From Yponomeuta sedellus (Eukaryota; Arthropoda; Insecta; Lepidoptera; Yponomeutidae): a stretch of 64,000 bases of DNA. The notes below the pieces were generated by a model. It was not told the DNA's origin. It saw only the letters and a program-made list of their open reading frames with translations, and searched no databases. The translations under genes were made by a program, and so were the position numbers. Shown piece after piece: positions 1 to 10,843 of this stretch (position 1 is the stretch's first letter; each line of letters starts with the position of its first letter). The DNA is taken from contig OW203734.1 in NCBI GenBank assembly GCA_934045075.1, positions 9,435,516-9,499,515 on the forward strand, in the 5' to 3' direction.

Positions 1-913
1 CGTCGAGTTAGCACCTATAACACAAGTCATTTAGTTGTACTTAGTATAGGGCTAACGAGATCTGTGTAATATGTCCATAAATATTTATTATTTATTTTAT
101 TATTTTCGTCCACTGAGAAATACAAGTATCCTCAAGGCATCCGATCTCTCTATGTCCTCGGAAATACTCATTCAGACACTACCAACGATCTGCCTCAAAT
201 CGCCGTTGGTCTGGCAAGCTGAAAGGTACCTACCTACGCTGCGTTTGCCAATTCGCGGTCTCCACTTTATATCCCACTGTTCTTCGGCGGACATGACTAG
301 CCTACTGCCACTTCAACATACTGTAGTTACACTTAAATGTTCCGCACTTACTGTGGCCCAACTATGGTAGTTGGGTCACAGTATTTAGCAACCCCTGAGG
401 TATTACATACTTCAGACACTAGGGTTTTCTCGATTTTTCTTTACACATAGCGAGCGATATTGCTATTATACCTTCACAAATGCACGCTACTTAGAAAATA
501 AAGTTCTTGGTATATGTTGGGATTCAAACCCACGACCTCCCGAATCTGAGGCCGGCGTAAACTTTAATGTTCTGTAGTCAACAGGAAATACTTATAGTTT
601 GGTCATATCCATCCGTCTGTTTGTCTGTCTGTCTGTTTGTCCGTCCATCCGTCCACCTGTCTGTCCGTCCGCCTGTCTGTCTGTGTGTCCGCGGCTTAGC
701 ACAGAGACGACTAGTACTACAAAGCTAAAACTTGGTACATAAGTATACATAATAATTACTCAGACAAAAGTAGGATAAAATGTAAAAAAAAAATATTTTT
801 ACGGTAGGTACCTGTCCTCACTTTATCATCGTCATCACTTTAATGTAATGTAGACTTTTTGCATATATATATATATTTTAATTGGTTCGTAAATATTTTT
901 TATTTATTTTATT
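1..913. other. para intron 3 continuation with repeat fragments
   Basis: No exon was recognised. Positions about 485-545 contain an antisense tRNA-like B box (GGGATTCAAACCCACGACC), a SINE head remnant. Positions about 570-745 are a degenerate GTCTGTCTG/GTCCGTCC-rich dispersed repeat ending near GCGGCTTAGCACAGAGA; a relative lies at about 22672-22790. A short (AT)n lies at 864-876. Confidence 0.6.
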
Positions 914-3590
914 TAAAAAAAGTAAAAAAGTAAAAAGTAAAAATGTATTTATTGCGACCAACAGTAGAAGAATAAGAATAAAAGGAGAAATTACAAATAA
1001 TGATGTGTGAAGTCATTGTTGTTGTTGTGACCGTTGGCGGCAAAAGGTGTGTGCTCAGCGTGTGCCGCCAGAGAAAACAATGACATAGACGGCGCTGTTT
1101 TTCAGCACTCACCGACTTAAAAACAAACTAAAACTAGATCCTAATCCTAAATACAAATAAAGAAATGAGACATAATTTAGTTGTCCAGTGTTTCAAAATA
1201 ACACACTGCATTTTCAGCAGTAATCTGAATGATTTTATGCTAGTGTGAGAGTCGGTGTATGTGTATGTGTGTGTGTGTGTTTGTGTGTGTATATGGTTCT
1301 AACAATTGGGAGATTTATGTATGTATGTTATATGTACGATGTAGTGATGGATGGACCCAAAATATAGCTCGCGCCAACAGAAGGCAAAAAAAAAAATAAT
1401 ATACTTATATAAAAATTACATATTATTCACTCACTTGTACATTTAGAAGTAGCATACCATATTTCTTTTTAAACGTTTTGTGCGTCATTTCAAGTTTTAA
1501 AGGAGGCGGCAGGTCATTCCATAGTTTGGAAGCGGCGAAGCGAAAACTCCCTCGGTACCCAGCCGTTTTATGCCTACCTGGCTATGTGGCTCGAGTAACT
1601 TTGGCGTGCTGGTTTTTCGTCCACGTAAATTTGTTGTAAAGGTATTCGGGCCTCATACCAAATACAATTTTGTGTGTTGTACTAGCTAGATGTAGTTGTC
1701 GCCTGTACTTCATTTTGAGAACTTTTTTCTCATTTAGATATGGGGTAATCCTCGAACGTTTAGGTATGTCGTAACAGTACCTAGCACAGGCGTTTTGTAC
1801 GCGCTGTATAGCCTTTGATGTTTTGTCATACAATCTAGGCCCGTACACAATATCGCAATAGTTAAATAGGGATAGTACTAGAGACTCCACCAACAAACAG
1901 CGGTTCTTCTCAGATACGAAATTTCTAATTCCGTAGAGTACCTTTAGTCTGTAAAAGGCGGCTCGTATTTTGCCACTAATGTAATTTGTAAAACGTAAAT
2001 CGCTGTCCATAATCAAGCCTAGATTCTTTACCATTTCGACTCTTTGTATAGGTTCTCCGTTAATAAATAATTTTGGTGTTTTACTTAGAATTTTTTGTCG
2101 CTGTCCGGCAGTACCTAGCAAAATAAACTTGGATTTTTTCGGATTTAAAACTAAGTTGTTCTTACTGGACCATTCGTTTACTATATCCAGATCTTCGTTG
2201 ATTAATTTTATTGCATGTTCAGTAACTTTTGGGTCAAAAGAGAGATACAGTTGCGTGTCATCTGCATAAAGATGCACCTTGCAGTTTTTAAGTCTTGAAG
2301 GAAGGTCCGCTGTAAATATAATAAAAAGTAAAGGACTAATAATAGACCCCTGAGGGGTTCCGCGCGGTACCCTGGTTTCTTTCGAGTATGTTTCTTCCCC
2401 CTTCTCATTTTCTGTAGCTACGTATTGTCGTCTATCACTCAAATATGAACTGAACCACCGACAGGCTGCTGATGAGACACCATAATACGAAAGCTTAGCC
2501 AATAGCAGGTCATGGCTCAGACAATCAAACGCCCGAGAAAAATCGAGAAGAATTAAAGCTGTCCCTTTTCCCTCATCTGATGCAGCTAGTACATCATCTG
2601 TAACCTCTGTCAGAGCAGTGGCAGTTCCATGCCCACTTCGGAACCCCGATTGTGTTACGGGCAGCATTTTATTATCTTCAAAGTACTTCCTAAGCTGCCT
2701 CGATACAATTTTTTCTATAATTTTTGACAATACAGGTAGTATACTAATGGGCCTTAAATCTTTAAATGTCTCCACATCATTATTCTTTGGAATAGGTTTT
2801 ATTTTTGCCAATTTCCAAGCGTCGGGGAAGGTGTTCGACGAGATCGATTCGTTAATTATGTTTGTAATTATGGGCAGAGTTGTATTTAAAGTTAAGCGAA
2901 TCATATTAATTGTGATTTGATCATGTCCACTAGCATTTGTTTTTATGCTTTTTATGATGTTCAAAACCTGCTCGTCATCACAGGAATCGATTTCAAAAAA
3001 TGGTCCGCTTAAAAATTTATTTTTCTTAAAGAAATCTAGATTATCTTTGTCCACTACAGCCAGTCCTGGGAGGGTTAGGAAAAAGTTGTTTATGTCATTC
3101 ACTCTATTCAGTTGATGAGGAATGTTTACTGTGTTCGAGTTACCAAACGGAGATACTCGTTTTAAGTGCTTCCACATGAAATTTGGCCGTTGAATATTTG
3201 AATTGATGTAATGGTCAAAGTATGCTTTTTTTTCTCTTTTAAGACTAGCATTTACTATTTTTTTCAAATCTTTATAATACTTATCTTTGGAATCTGTTTT
3301 AAATTTATGTGCTAACTTAAGTGCTTCATCTCGCTTATTCATCATGATTTTTATAACATCCGTGACCCATGGATGAGGTTCTTCTTTAGTCCGAATTTGC
3401 CTTATTGGTGCGTGTTTTTCGAAAATCGCCATAATGTTTTCATTAAATTTGTAGACCATTTCATTTACATGCCTACTTGTACCTATTTGGCGCCAGGGCA
3501 AAGAAGTCATATCTTTTTGGAATATTTCTTCATCTATTTTATTAAGTTGTCTAGTTTTAATGTGATCGGTTAGCGCTAGTTGTGCATTTT
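914..3590 (-). mobile_element. 5'-truncated non-LTR retrotransposon (CR1-group-like) in para intron 3
   Basis: A LINE lies in the same orientation as para. It starts inside the linker between endonuclease and reverse transcriptase (a TDH-like remnant just after 3590) and runs through the whole RT to a 3' UTR. The 3' end has AATAAA at 948-953 on the minus strand, followed by an imperfect TTTTTAC-type tandem tail (about 914-945). Short tandem 3' tails are typical of CR1/L2/Rex1-related LINEs, which fits the RT. A long (GT)n tract lies in its 3' UTR near 1255-1300. I did not find a target-site duplication. The clade call is moderate; the LINE identity is certain. Confidence 0.85.
1423..3590 (-). 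pseudogene. LINE ORF2 remnant: reverse transcriptase with an internal amber stop
   Basis: The frame is open from about 3587, with no endonuclease domain left. It contains the usual RT blocks: KPIPK and RPISILP, SGFRSGHGT, LILLDFSRAFD, the GTPQGSIISPLLF block and the catalytic YADD followed by TQLYLSF. An in-frame TAG at 1582-1584 stops the main 642-codon ORF. Beyond it the same frame continues for 52 more codons, with the typical LINE C-terminal pattern FAASKLWNDLP, to a TAA at 1423-1425. A single nonsense change therefore cuts off the C-terminus. The 5' truncation and this stop make the copy defective. RTs of this type copy LINE RNA at a nicked chromosomal target. Confidence 0.9.
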
Positions 3591-3645
3591 AAGCGCTGAA
3601 GTATGTGAAAACCTTAGTTACTAGATAAAATCCGGGACTACTCAC

Positions 3646-3801
3646 TGTTTGATTGTGATAGTATGGGTCAATGTCCTCGAGCGGGGTGGAGGCCAGTTCC
3701 GGGGGGAAGGAGCCCTGCATGCGCACGGGCACGGGCAGGCCCTGCTCCAGGGTCGCGTCCGGCTGCGGGCCCTCGTCCTCATCCTCATCGTCGTAACGCA
3801 C
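3646..3801 (-). CDS. para: para coding exon 3 (N-terminal cytoplasmic region before domain I)
   Basis: This exon has 156 nt, or 52 codons, in phase 0 at both ends. It opens [15 protein letters not shown] after the acceptor GGTCCAG and closes [12 protein letters not shown] at the donor GTGAGT (3640-3645). The acidic [12 protein letters not shown] run, the [19 protein letters not shown] block and the overall length are diagnostic of insect para just before the exon leading into segment S1 of domain I. The next exon, expected to start with a TFVV-like sequence, was not found in 1-3645 and presumably lies beyond the left edge. A LINE copy begins about 55 bp downstream of the donor, in the same orientation as the gene. 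Confidence 0.95.
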
Positions 3802-5367
3802 CTGGACCACAGAACACGTCACTATAGGAAAAGAGCAGTGGCAAATAGGCGCCACCAGGTTTGCTTACACCAGGCAAGCCAAATAGAATTACATAAATGT
3901 GATCCCTGTCTTTTATAAAGCTGTGGCGCACTTCAGGTCCGGCTCGATAGACGCAATTTCATAGTAAATCTAGCGCAGCCTTTATGGGGCTTAACGGTTT
4001 ATGTAAATCGATTTTCACTGAGTGAGTGGCCCATGAATGAAGCCCAATGTGCTTGCAGATTATGTTACGACATTTCCCTCGCCGATATATTTTGTTTTGA
4101 CAATATGGTCGCACCACGGACTGTCGATAGTACGGTAGTAAAAAAACAACGGTGGAAAATGTATTAGAAGATAATGTAAACATCTCATTATTGAATCTTG
4201 ACCGTGACAGATTGTGTTATTTATGTTTACATTCTTATAAGTTACTCGATGCTAATTTTGATTCTAGGTTTTTTTACGAAATGATAGACAACTGTTAAGT
4301 CTTTATCTTGAGACAACTTGTAAGAGTGGAAATATCACCTGCAACTTAAAGTATTTAAGTAAAGTAAGTATTTTGACTTTTTGCGTGAGGCATTCGAAGC
4401 TAATTTGTTATAAAGTGTCGTGCTGTTTGATGATGCTTTGTTTGCAAGACTAGAAGCGTAAAGTGTTTAGCTTGTTTTTACTAGCACAAGCCTTGATAAT
4501 TGCCAAATCCAGACAGCCAAATAAACTTTATGTTCGACTCATTCGTAATTAAGAAAACGTTCCTTGATCCTGCTAATCAAATATGCACTAAGTATAATTG
4601 TTGGGCTAAATGATGTTACGATACTGCGGCTGCAATCCATGATCGTGAAGTGATTGAACGAGCATGAGCATCCGGTGCAATGTTGACAAGTGAGATGTAG
4701 TGCGAGTGAGTCCGTGGCTGCACAAAAAATCCCCCGTAAAATCCTGCGTCAAATCTATCCCTTGCTGAACTATGTTACGGGCTCTAGCTCTAGATACAAA
4801 CCACAAAATTACTTTGGGTCCATGAACTAAGGGCTCGAATCTAATGCGTCTATTATTTAGGCTAACAAAAATTGGACGTCTAGTACAATTACAATCAAGG
4901 AAACTAGTCGGATTTAATTTTTATTTCTTTCGAGATGAGAGGACTCGTTGCTGGATTCTAACTTTATAAAGTTTCCATCCCCAACTTTGACAGCGTTGAA
5001 ATGCAAACAAACATGAGAAGCCGTCATTTCAGTAACTACATTAAGGTTAGCTGTTACGGATAGCTAAAGATTTTTGCAACAGCTAAACTTTTTAACACAA
5101 TTCTCAACCAATATCTTGCCAAAAAGCGATGTGTTGGAGAAAGAAATGCTTTGAATGCGTCCAATATGATCAGATTCGATGTAATGCAAGTTATCGCGGC
5201 TTGAATGAGTCACTTTTCGGCCAATAATATGAGGGATGAAATGTCATACACAAAACAATTTCGTCACATACTAGTTTCTAGCGATAACTTGCGATTCTAT
5301 AAAATTATTCTGTTCTAATGTAAAAAACGAGCCGTGAAAAGGTAAAGGGGCAAGCGAGAAATCTTAC
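3802..5367 (-). other. para intron between the microexon and exon 3
   Basis: This is 1566 nt of AT-rich sequence bounded by GTAAGA on the exon 2 side and a CAG acceptor on the exon 3 side. No long ORF, tRNA-like box or mobile element was recognised inside it. Confidence 0.8.
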
Positions 5368-5400
5368 TTCTTTTTTCTTTTTCGGCCGCCCCAAATCGTT
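5368..5400 (-). CDS. para: para 33-nt microexon (11 residues), probably an optional cassette
   Basis: This is a short exon of 33 nt between an acceptor (TTCCAG, ending at 5401) and a donor (GTAAGA, 5362-5367). It encodes NDLGRPKKKKE and joins exon 1 (ending GAG) to exon 3 (starting GTG) in phase 0 on both sides, so it can be included or skipped without changing frame. Fly para has a basic 11-residue segment rich in GRKKK at the same place. I believe it corresponds to the optional N-terminal exon called j, but that name is from memory. It adds a lysine cluster to the cytoplasmic N-terminus. The intron to exon 1 is 258 nt and the intron to exon 3 is 1566 nt. Confidence 0.87.
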
Positions 5401-5658
5401 CTGGAATAGTTTAAGAAAACATTCCAGGTTAGTGACTTCATACATCGGAGTCACCTAGTGTTCCTGGTTTCGTGAATGTGTATATGATAACTATGATTCA
5501 TTCCCAGTGTGATTTATCATTGTACATGTTCTATGTATAGTGGTTAATTCACAAATGTAAAGTTTTACTAAGCAACACACCAAACGTGTCTTCCAAAGTC
5601 ACTCCAGTGTTCAGTGGGATGTCATTTGTGTCGATGATGCTACGCAAAAACTACGTAC

Positions 5659-5805
5659 CTCGCCTTCCGCTCGCTTTTTCTCGAGTTCCTTTTGTTTGGC
5701 ATGTTCCTCAGCTATGCGGGCTTTGATAGCGGCCAATGACTCTCGTGTGAATGGTCGGAACAAGCTAGGTTCTTCCTCGCTGATCGAGTCCAAGTCCTCG
5801 GACAT
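5659..5805 (-). CDS. para: Voltage-gated sodium channel para, coding exon 1 (N-terminus)
   Basis: This exon encodes the first 49 residues of the insect voltage-gated sodium channel alpha subunit, which carries the action-potential sodium current in neurons and is the target of pyrethroids. The start is the ATG at 5803-5805. The peptide begins [12 protein letters not shown] and continues with FRPFTRES and a charged stretch ending KKRAEGE, which matches the para N-terminus of Drosophila and moths as I remember it. The exon ends with GAG at a consensus donor GTACGT (5653-5658), phase 0. Upstream, TTTTTTGCAG ends at 5839, so a 5'-UTR intron may be spliced to 5838. The segment is cytoplasmic and precedes the first membrane domain. 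Assignment is very secure because the next exons continue the same protein in frame. Confidence 0.95.
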
Positions 5806-6360
5806 TGTCTATCGAACTCCCTCCGAGTAAACTGCCTACTGCAAAAAACAAACATTGTTACTGGAATAAATAATGAAGTTGAAACTGGACAGCCTTAACA
5901 GCCCTAGACAAGATGTATGATTCGGTATTAACGAAGTATCTGAAAATTAGGAAGAATCTTATGAAGTTTCAGTTTCAAAAGTAGAATCTTCAAACTGAGC
6001 TGCCGCTTACACATTTTTTATTGTTCTATGTTTTGTTGTCCGAGCCGTTATTTGCTTTAGTTATTTTAAGTTATTCAACTTTAAGCTGGCAGGCTAGTTT
6101 ACTAAAACGGAGCTAACTCCCTGTATGTAATATTTACTCATTTTAACGTGTTTCACCTGATGATGTAGTGGGCTTAACCCGAACCTGTAGTAAACGTATA
6201 CATTGGCATATTTAGAGATATTTTTCATGGTGTCCTGGCCACTGGAAAGCGATTATCTCACCCGAATCCGTGTAACCCAAGATTATTCTATACAATACGA
6301 GATATTCTGGGTGGGTATGGCCTGGCACCCCCCCGTCTATGCCAATGTCAAAGTCTTTAC

Positions 6361-6470
6361 CTGCTAACAGTGAAGGGGCGGCGGGCGGTGCAGGGCGGGC
6401 GCGCGGGCGCACGCTGTCAGGCGCGCCGAGCGAACTCCCGCCGACCACCTACCGGCGGAGCGCCCTTCTG
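6361..6470 (-). promoter_or_regulatory. GC-rich block, candidate 5'-UTR exon of para
   Basis: This is a strongly GC- and CpG-rich block in otherwise AT-rich DNA. Read on the para strand it ends TGTTAGCAG followed by GTAAAG (6355-6360), a good donor. It could splice to the acceptor at 5839, just upstream of the para ATG, giving a 522-nt intron. The upstream limit of the exon is not visible. This is inference from composition and splice consensus; an RNA read across 6361/5838 would settle it. Confidence 0.35.
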
Positions 6471-9400
6471 TCAATAAACTTTGCCCTTATATCTGTCGCC
6501 GCCAATTCATTAAATCAGTCGTCGAATTCAGGAAATTTAGAGCTAGGAAGTTTATTAGGCGGTGGCATTTAATTACATGGCTAGCACTTTAGTTATAATA
6601 CAGCATGTCTGTGTACAGCCTTGTCTGTGTAGCCTCTTTATTAAAAGGATGAATGAAGAGCCGCTATTTCAACGCAATATCTTATTTACTTCACTTACGT
6701 CTGCTTCAGTAGGGTGACCAAGAAATTTGGTTGAAAGTGACTGATCACTCTGATCAGGGACACCGTATTTGTTAAAAAGGCATTATTTACAGAAAAAAAA
6801 CATAGGCAAACACTACATTGCGTAGAAACAAAACGAATTATGGCACGAAATTTGCTAATTTTAAATGTAAGTTCGACGATTTCAAAATCAGATGTCAAAT
6901 GGCTTAAAAATAGAATTGGCGGCCTCATGATTAGGGTGCTGATTGGTTGAAAACAAGTGCGCCCTACTTCCATGCAGTGGTTCTGGTTCCGTGAGGCCTT
7001 AGAAAAAGTCGGAGGCTCAGAGGGAGGACAGCCGCCACCCGCTGTAACAAAAAGCAGGCCTCTGCGGAGGTGAGCATGAGTGCCTGCTCTTTGTTACGCA
7101 AGGCTGTACATCTCGCAGCGCCGGAGCACTTGCAAAAGTAAATGACGGTCAGCGTTGCAGCCGTTGACTGTCGTTGTAATACTGAACACAACGTTGAGTA
7201 CTGCATCTTTGTCACCCTACAAAAACAGACGTCCCCACCGCCGTCTAGTACTAACTATTTTATCCAGGCGATTTTGTTCCAGGTGAGCATTCCGTTCAAT
7301 TACATGAGTGAATACCTTCAGCACTTTAATTAGACGTCTTAGGCAGGTATTCGACGGCTACTTTTCCCAGTTGGTGGAGACATAATATGCGTTGTAAACG
7401 ATTCGTACGTGCGTGCCACAAAATAATCGCACTGACTTTTACGATAAGATTAACGATTAGAAGTCAAAAGTTTGATCAGTTTGTCGTGTCTCTTCTGGTT
7501 AACAGGCTATAGTGCTTTAATTAGCCTTTAGGTTTCATTGACATAATCCATCGATGCATGACAGATTAATTGATGGATTGAAGTTCCTTGCGTCATAGCC
7601 TAGTCATAGGCCTTATTGCCCGGCACATAACTTGACTTAAATCTGCGTACTCGGGCCGTGTTTGCAGTGGACACTGTAGAGCAATTTTTTTAATCTATTT
7701 GTTATATTGTCTTAAGTTCGTAATTTCTAAGTCGCTTTTCTAAGTTTTCTATAACGCGGGTCCCCCGCCAATGGGACTAGAAATAGGTCCACGCTTTGCG
7801 CAGCCAATTTGGTCTGGTGCTGGGCAAAAAACACAAATAAATATTGGGCAAGGTTGTTTTTCAATCGAAGAGAAAAACAGCCAGTTGTTTATAACAAAGT
7901 TGTGTAAGTATAACAAAGTTAACAGCTTTCTCTGGTATAGCAGTATGCCATTAAACCAAAAATAAGTCAAACACAATGAGTTTCACATAGAGCCTCTAGT
8001 GTTCTTTATAGTGTGTGGGTGTAGGTATGTATTGCGCCCACCTGTCGTCCGCGAGAGCAGTGTGATCGCGGCCACAAGAGAGATGAAAATTGTCACGTGA
8101 TCGCTGATAGGGACAGCCAGCAAATGGGCGAGATTTTTCATGTCCGACCTGGAACGATGTATCAACTTTAGCACATGTCAGTAAAGTAGTATAGTGTCAT
8201 TGCTTGGAAAGTATAATAGGAATACGCTTTGCTTATGGTTAAGTACATTTACATAATAAGATAGTCTTGTAATCGTAACTTTTTATTTTTTCCCTAGTTA
8301 AAATCGTCCATTCATGTTTTCGTACGTCTTGTTTTATGAAAATCTTCACTTTTTCCCAGCCTGCTTTTGATATTATTCATCCATTATCACAGTCAAACTC
8401 ATATTTCCACCATTCAATCAGAACCACACGCAACGCAAATTAAACCAAGTCATGATTTGATTTGTCTTCATTACCTACTCTCATGTCTCAAGACTCAGCT
8501 CCTAAACTCAGCTTCTGACATGGCTGAGAGTAATGACGTTATCAACTTATTATTAATTATGTTATTTCGTCCGTCCAGTCATCATCAGTGCTAAGCAGGA
8601 TTTCCTAAGTACTGGTACTAGTCACAAAGATTAGCCATACCACATCTGAAAGACGGAAAAATATATATTTACTAAAATAATAACTTCCCAATTGAGAATG
8701 ACGCGGTTAGAATAGCTAAATATAAAGCCGATTTTATAATTTAAGCATCTTTGATGATTTCGCTATTTCAAGTGATATATTTCTTTGAGTAACGATTCAG
8801 AGGCGCTAAATGCCTACGTAACTTCTCCACTCTATGTATTTGTCCGAACTGTCAAATACAAAGCTATAGGTTCATTGTGACACTACAGAAACAGTGGATA
8901 GTTAGGTAATAAGAGGATTTCACCTTATATTGTGTGATGTCGGCGATGTGTGTGTTTCGTCTAGAGGACGCGCGGCGGCCAACTTCCGGCCGCGTCGCGA
9001 GTCCGCGCGCGCTCCACGGCCCAAATGAGTCGCGACCACATCTGCCTCTGTCACTCTTGCGTACGTCTCTGTAACAAGCAAAAGAGGAAATTAAAAAAGG
9101 AGTTGAAAAGAAAAAATAATTGTCAGAACACTGGTACTTCGTGCTCTTTTTAAAGTAGGTAGAGAAAAGATTACTGGCCACCTTTAAATGAATCGCATGA
9201 AAAATATTCTTAGTAGTCTAATAAAACAGTTTATTTTGTCTCGAGAATGGCCTTTATTTATGTAATTAAATTTATTATGTTATACAACGTGTTAAAGAAA
9301 TAATGCAAAACCTGAGAACCGTTTCTTCAGGTTTGATAATGTTTATTAAACCACTTGCAATTTAAAAATATTTTTTTTTCCAACTATCTTAAAACGGTGT

Positions 9401-9697
9401 TTCGTATGAAAACAAATAATTGGGTTTTTAAAACTTTTGTTCAACTTAGAAGTACTTCATGTATCGATGCTGAAGAAACTGTGTTCTTGTATTACGCTAT
9501 TTCTGTAACACCTTGTAAAGTTTCATGAAAGGTCTTCTAACGCCTACGGTTATATCAGGTATCAACGGCAAAATGTTACTTTCACAACCTGAACTTATAA
9601 TCGTCCAGATAATTCTAGACTAAACAAAGTCTCGGTTGGTAACTGTTACGGCCAGGCTACGCACCGCAACTCTTTGGGTCGAATTTATATCATGGTG

Positions 9698-9739
9698 AAT
9701 TATATTCATAACAACACGCGAGCCGTTATGAATATAATT
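9698..9739. repeat. Perfect 15-bp inverted repeat with 12-nt loop
   Basis: AATTATATTCATAAC at 9698-9712 is the exact reverse complement of 9725-9739. It can form a hairpin. No associated gene was seen. Confidence 0.85.
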
Positions 9740-9877
9740 ATAAAACCTTACCTCTATTAGGCATGTTACGCAAGAGTGTTCACTGTAAATTATTTTCTTT
9801 ACTTTGGTTCGATCTAAATAAAAGTAGTGTTTAGGTCATGGTCGTCAATTGAAGTTTGTAAGTTTTATTTTATTTAC

Positions 9878-9890
9878 ATACCTACTCAAT
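9878..9890. repeat. Left copy of 13-bp direct repeat flanking the tRNA-like array
   Basis: ATACCTACTCAAT here is repeated exactly at 13502-13514, on the far side of the 3.6-kb array. It behaves as a target-site duplication. Confidence 0.8.
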
Positions 9891-10813
9891 TACACTATTT
9901 TTATTTTTAATGCACTAACCCGTGCTAAGGAACAAATTTAAAAACCTATTTAGAGGCTAAAAATTTCACCCATGCCGGGATTCGAACCCGCAACCTCTGG
10001 CTATCCGTACCAGCGCTCTACCAATTGAGCCAATGGGCGACTCACGGCATCAGTGAAATTTCGAACCTCTTTACAATATTCTCTGTATTACGTACAGGCA
10101 GCGACATCTGACTTAAGCAAATTGCATTACTTACAGCCCCGACTACCTACTTTGCAGTTAGGTTTAACATCGGAACGATATCACTGTACCCACATGATTA
10201 CACTATTTTTATTTTTAATGCACTAACCCGTGCTAAGGAACAAATTTAAAAACCTATTTAGAGGCTAAAAATTTCACCCATGCCGGGATTCGAACCCGCA
10301 ACCTCTGGCTATCCGTACCAGCGCTCTACCAATTGAGCCAATGGGCGACTCACGGCATCAGTGAAATTTCGAACCTCTTTACAATATTCTCTGTATTACG
10401 TACAGGCAGCGACATCTGACTTAAGCAAATTGCATTACTTACAGCCCCGACTACCTACTTTGCAGTTAGGTTTAACATCGGAACGATATCACTGTACCCA
10501 CATGATTACACTATTTTTATTTTTAATGCACTAACCCGTGCTAAGGAACAAATTTAAAAACCTATTTAGAGGCTAAAAATTTCACCCATGCCGGGATTCG
10601 AACCCGCAACCTCTGGCTATCCGTACCAGCGCTCTACCAATTGAGCCAATGGGCGACTCACGGCATCAGTGAAATTTCGAACCTCTTTACAATATTCTCT
10701 GTATTACGTACAGGCAGCGACATCTGACTTAAGCAAATTGCATTACTTACAGCCCCGACTACCTACTTTGCAGTTAGGTTTAACATCGGAACGATATCAC
10801 TGTACCCACATGA
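9891..10813 (-). repeat. Left arm of inverted tandem array: three 308-bp tRNA-like units, minus strand
   Basis: There are three tandem units with a period of exactly 308 bp. Each carries a 73-nt tRNA-like module on the minus strand (9967-10039, 10275-10347, 10583-10655). The modules have a 7-bp acceptor-like stem (CGCCCAT with ATGGGTG), a 4-bp D stem with GG in the loop, a 5-bp anticodon-like stem and a T arm with GGTTCGAATCC. These amount to good pol III A and B boxes. The anticodon loop ACGGATA lacks the required U33 and the T stem is imperfect, so I do not call functional tRNAs. The left edge, ending AAAAATAGTGTA in unit orientation, is the same edge seen in the copy at 50329, which suggests a defined element end. 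Confidence 0.9.
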
Positions 10814-10843
10814 AGTACCTTTGTGAAGTACACAAAGCAGTAC
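10814..10843. repeat. Hairpin spacer at the centre of the inverted array
   Basis: Thirty bases belong to neither arm. CTTTGTG (10819-10825) pairs with CACAAAG (10831-10837) around AAGTA, and GTAC lies outside on both sides. This is the switch point where unit orientation flips from minus to plus. Confidence 0.8.

Larger units (their letters stand above)
5839..9877. other. Upstream DNA of para without a recognised gene
   Basis: Apart from the GC-rich block at 6361-6470, a second CpG-rich patch lies at about 8950-9040. It is followed, on the minus strand, by a weak donor-like TATAAGGTGAAA near 8920. A 15-bp inverted repeat (9698-9712 and 9725-9739, 12-nt loop) lies near the right end. The ORFs here are short and have no recognisable protein features. 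Confidence 0.5.

Noticed and set aside
1..913. The next para exon (leading into S1 of domain I)
   Set aside because: I looked for the expected FVV..KGKD-type coding sequence on the minus strand and did not find it; it must lie outside the window.
3589..3855. An 88-residue ORF as a separate gene
   Set aside because: Only its middle is coding: it is para exon 3 read through the flanking splice sites.
5611..5805. A 64-residue stand-alone protein at the para start
   Set aside because: The last 15 residues are intron sequence beyond the GTACGT donor; the exon ends at 5659.
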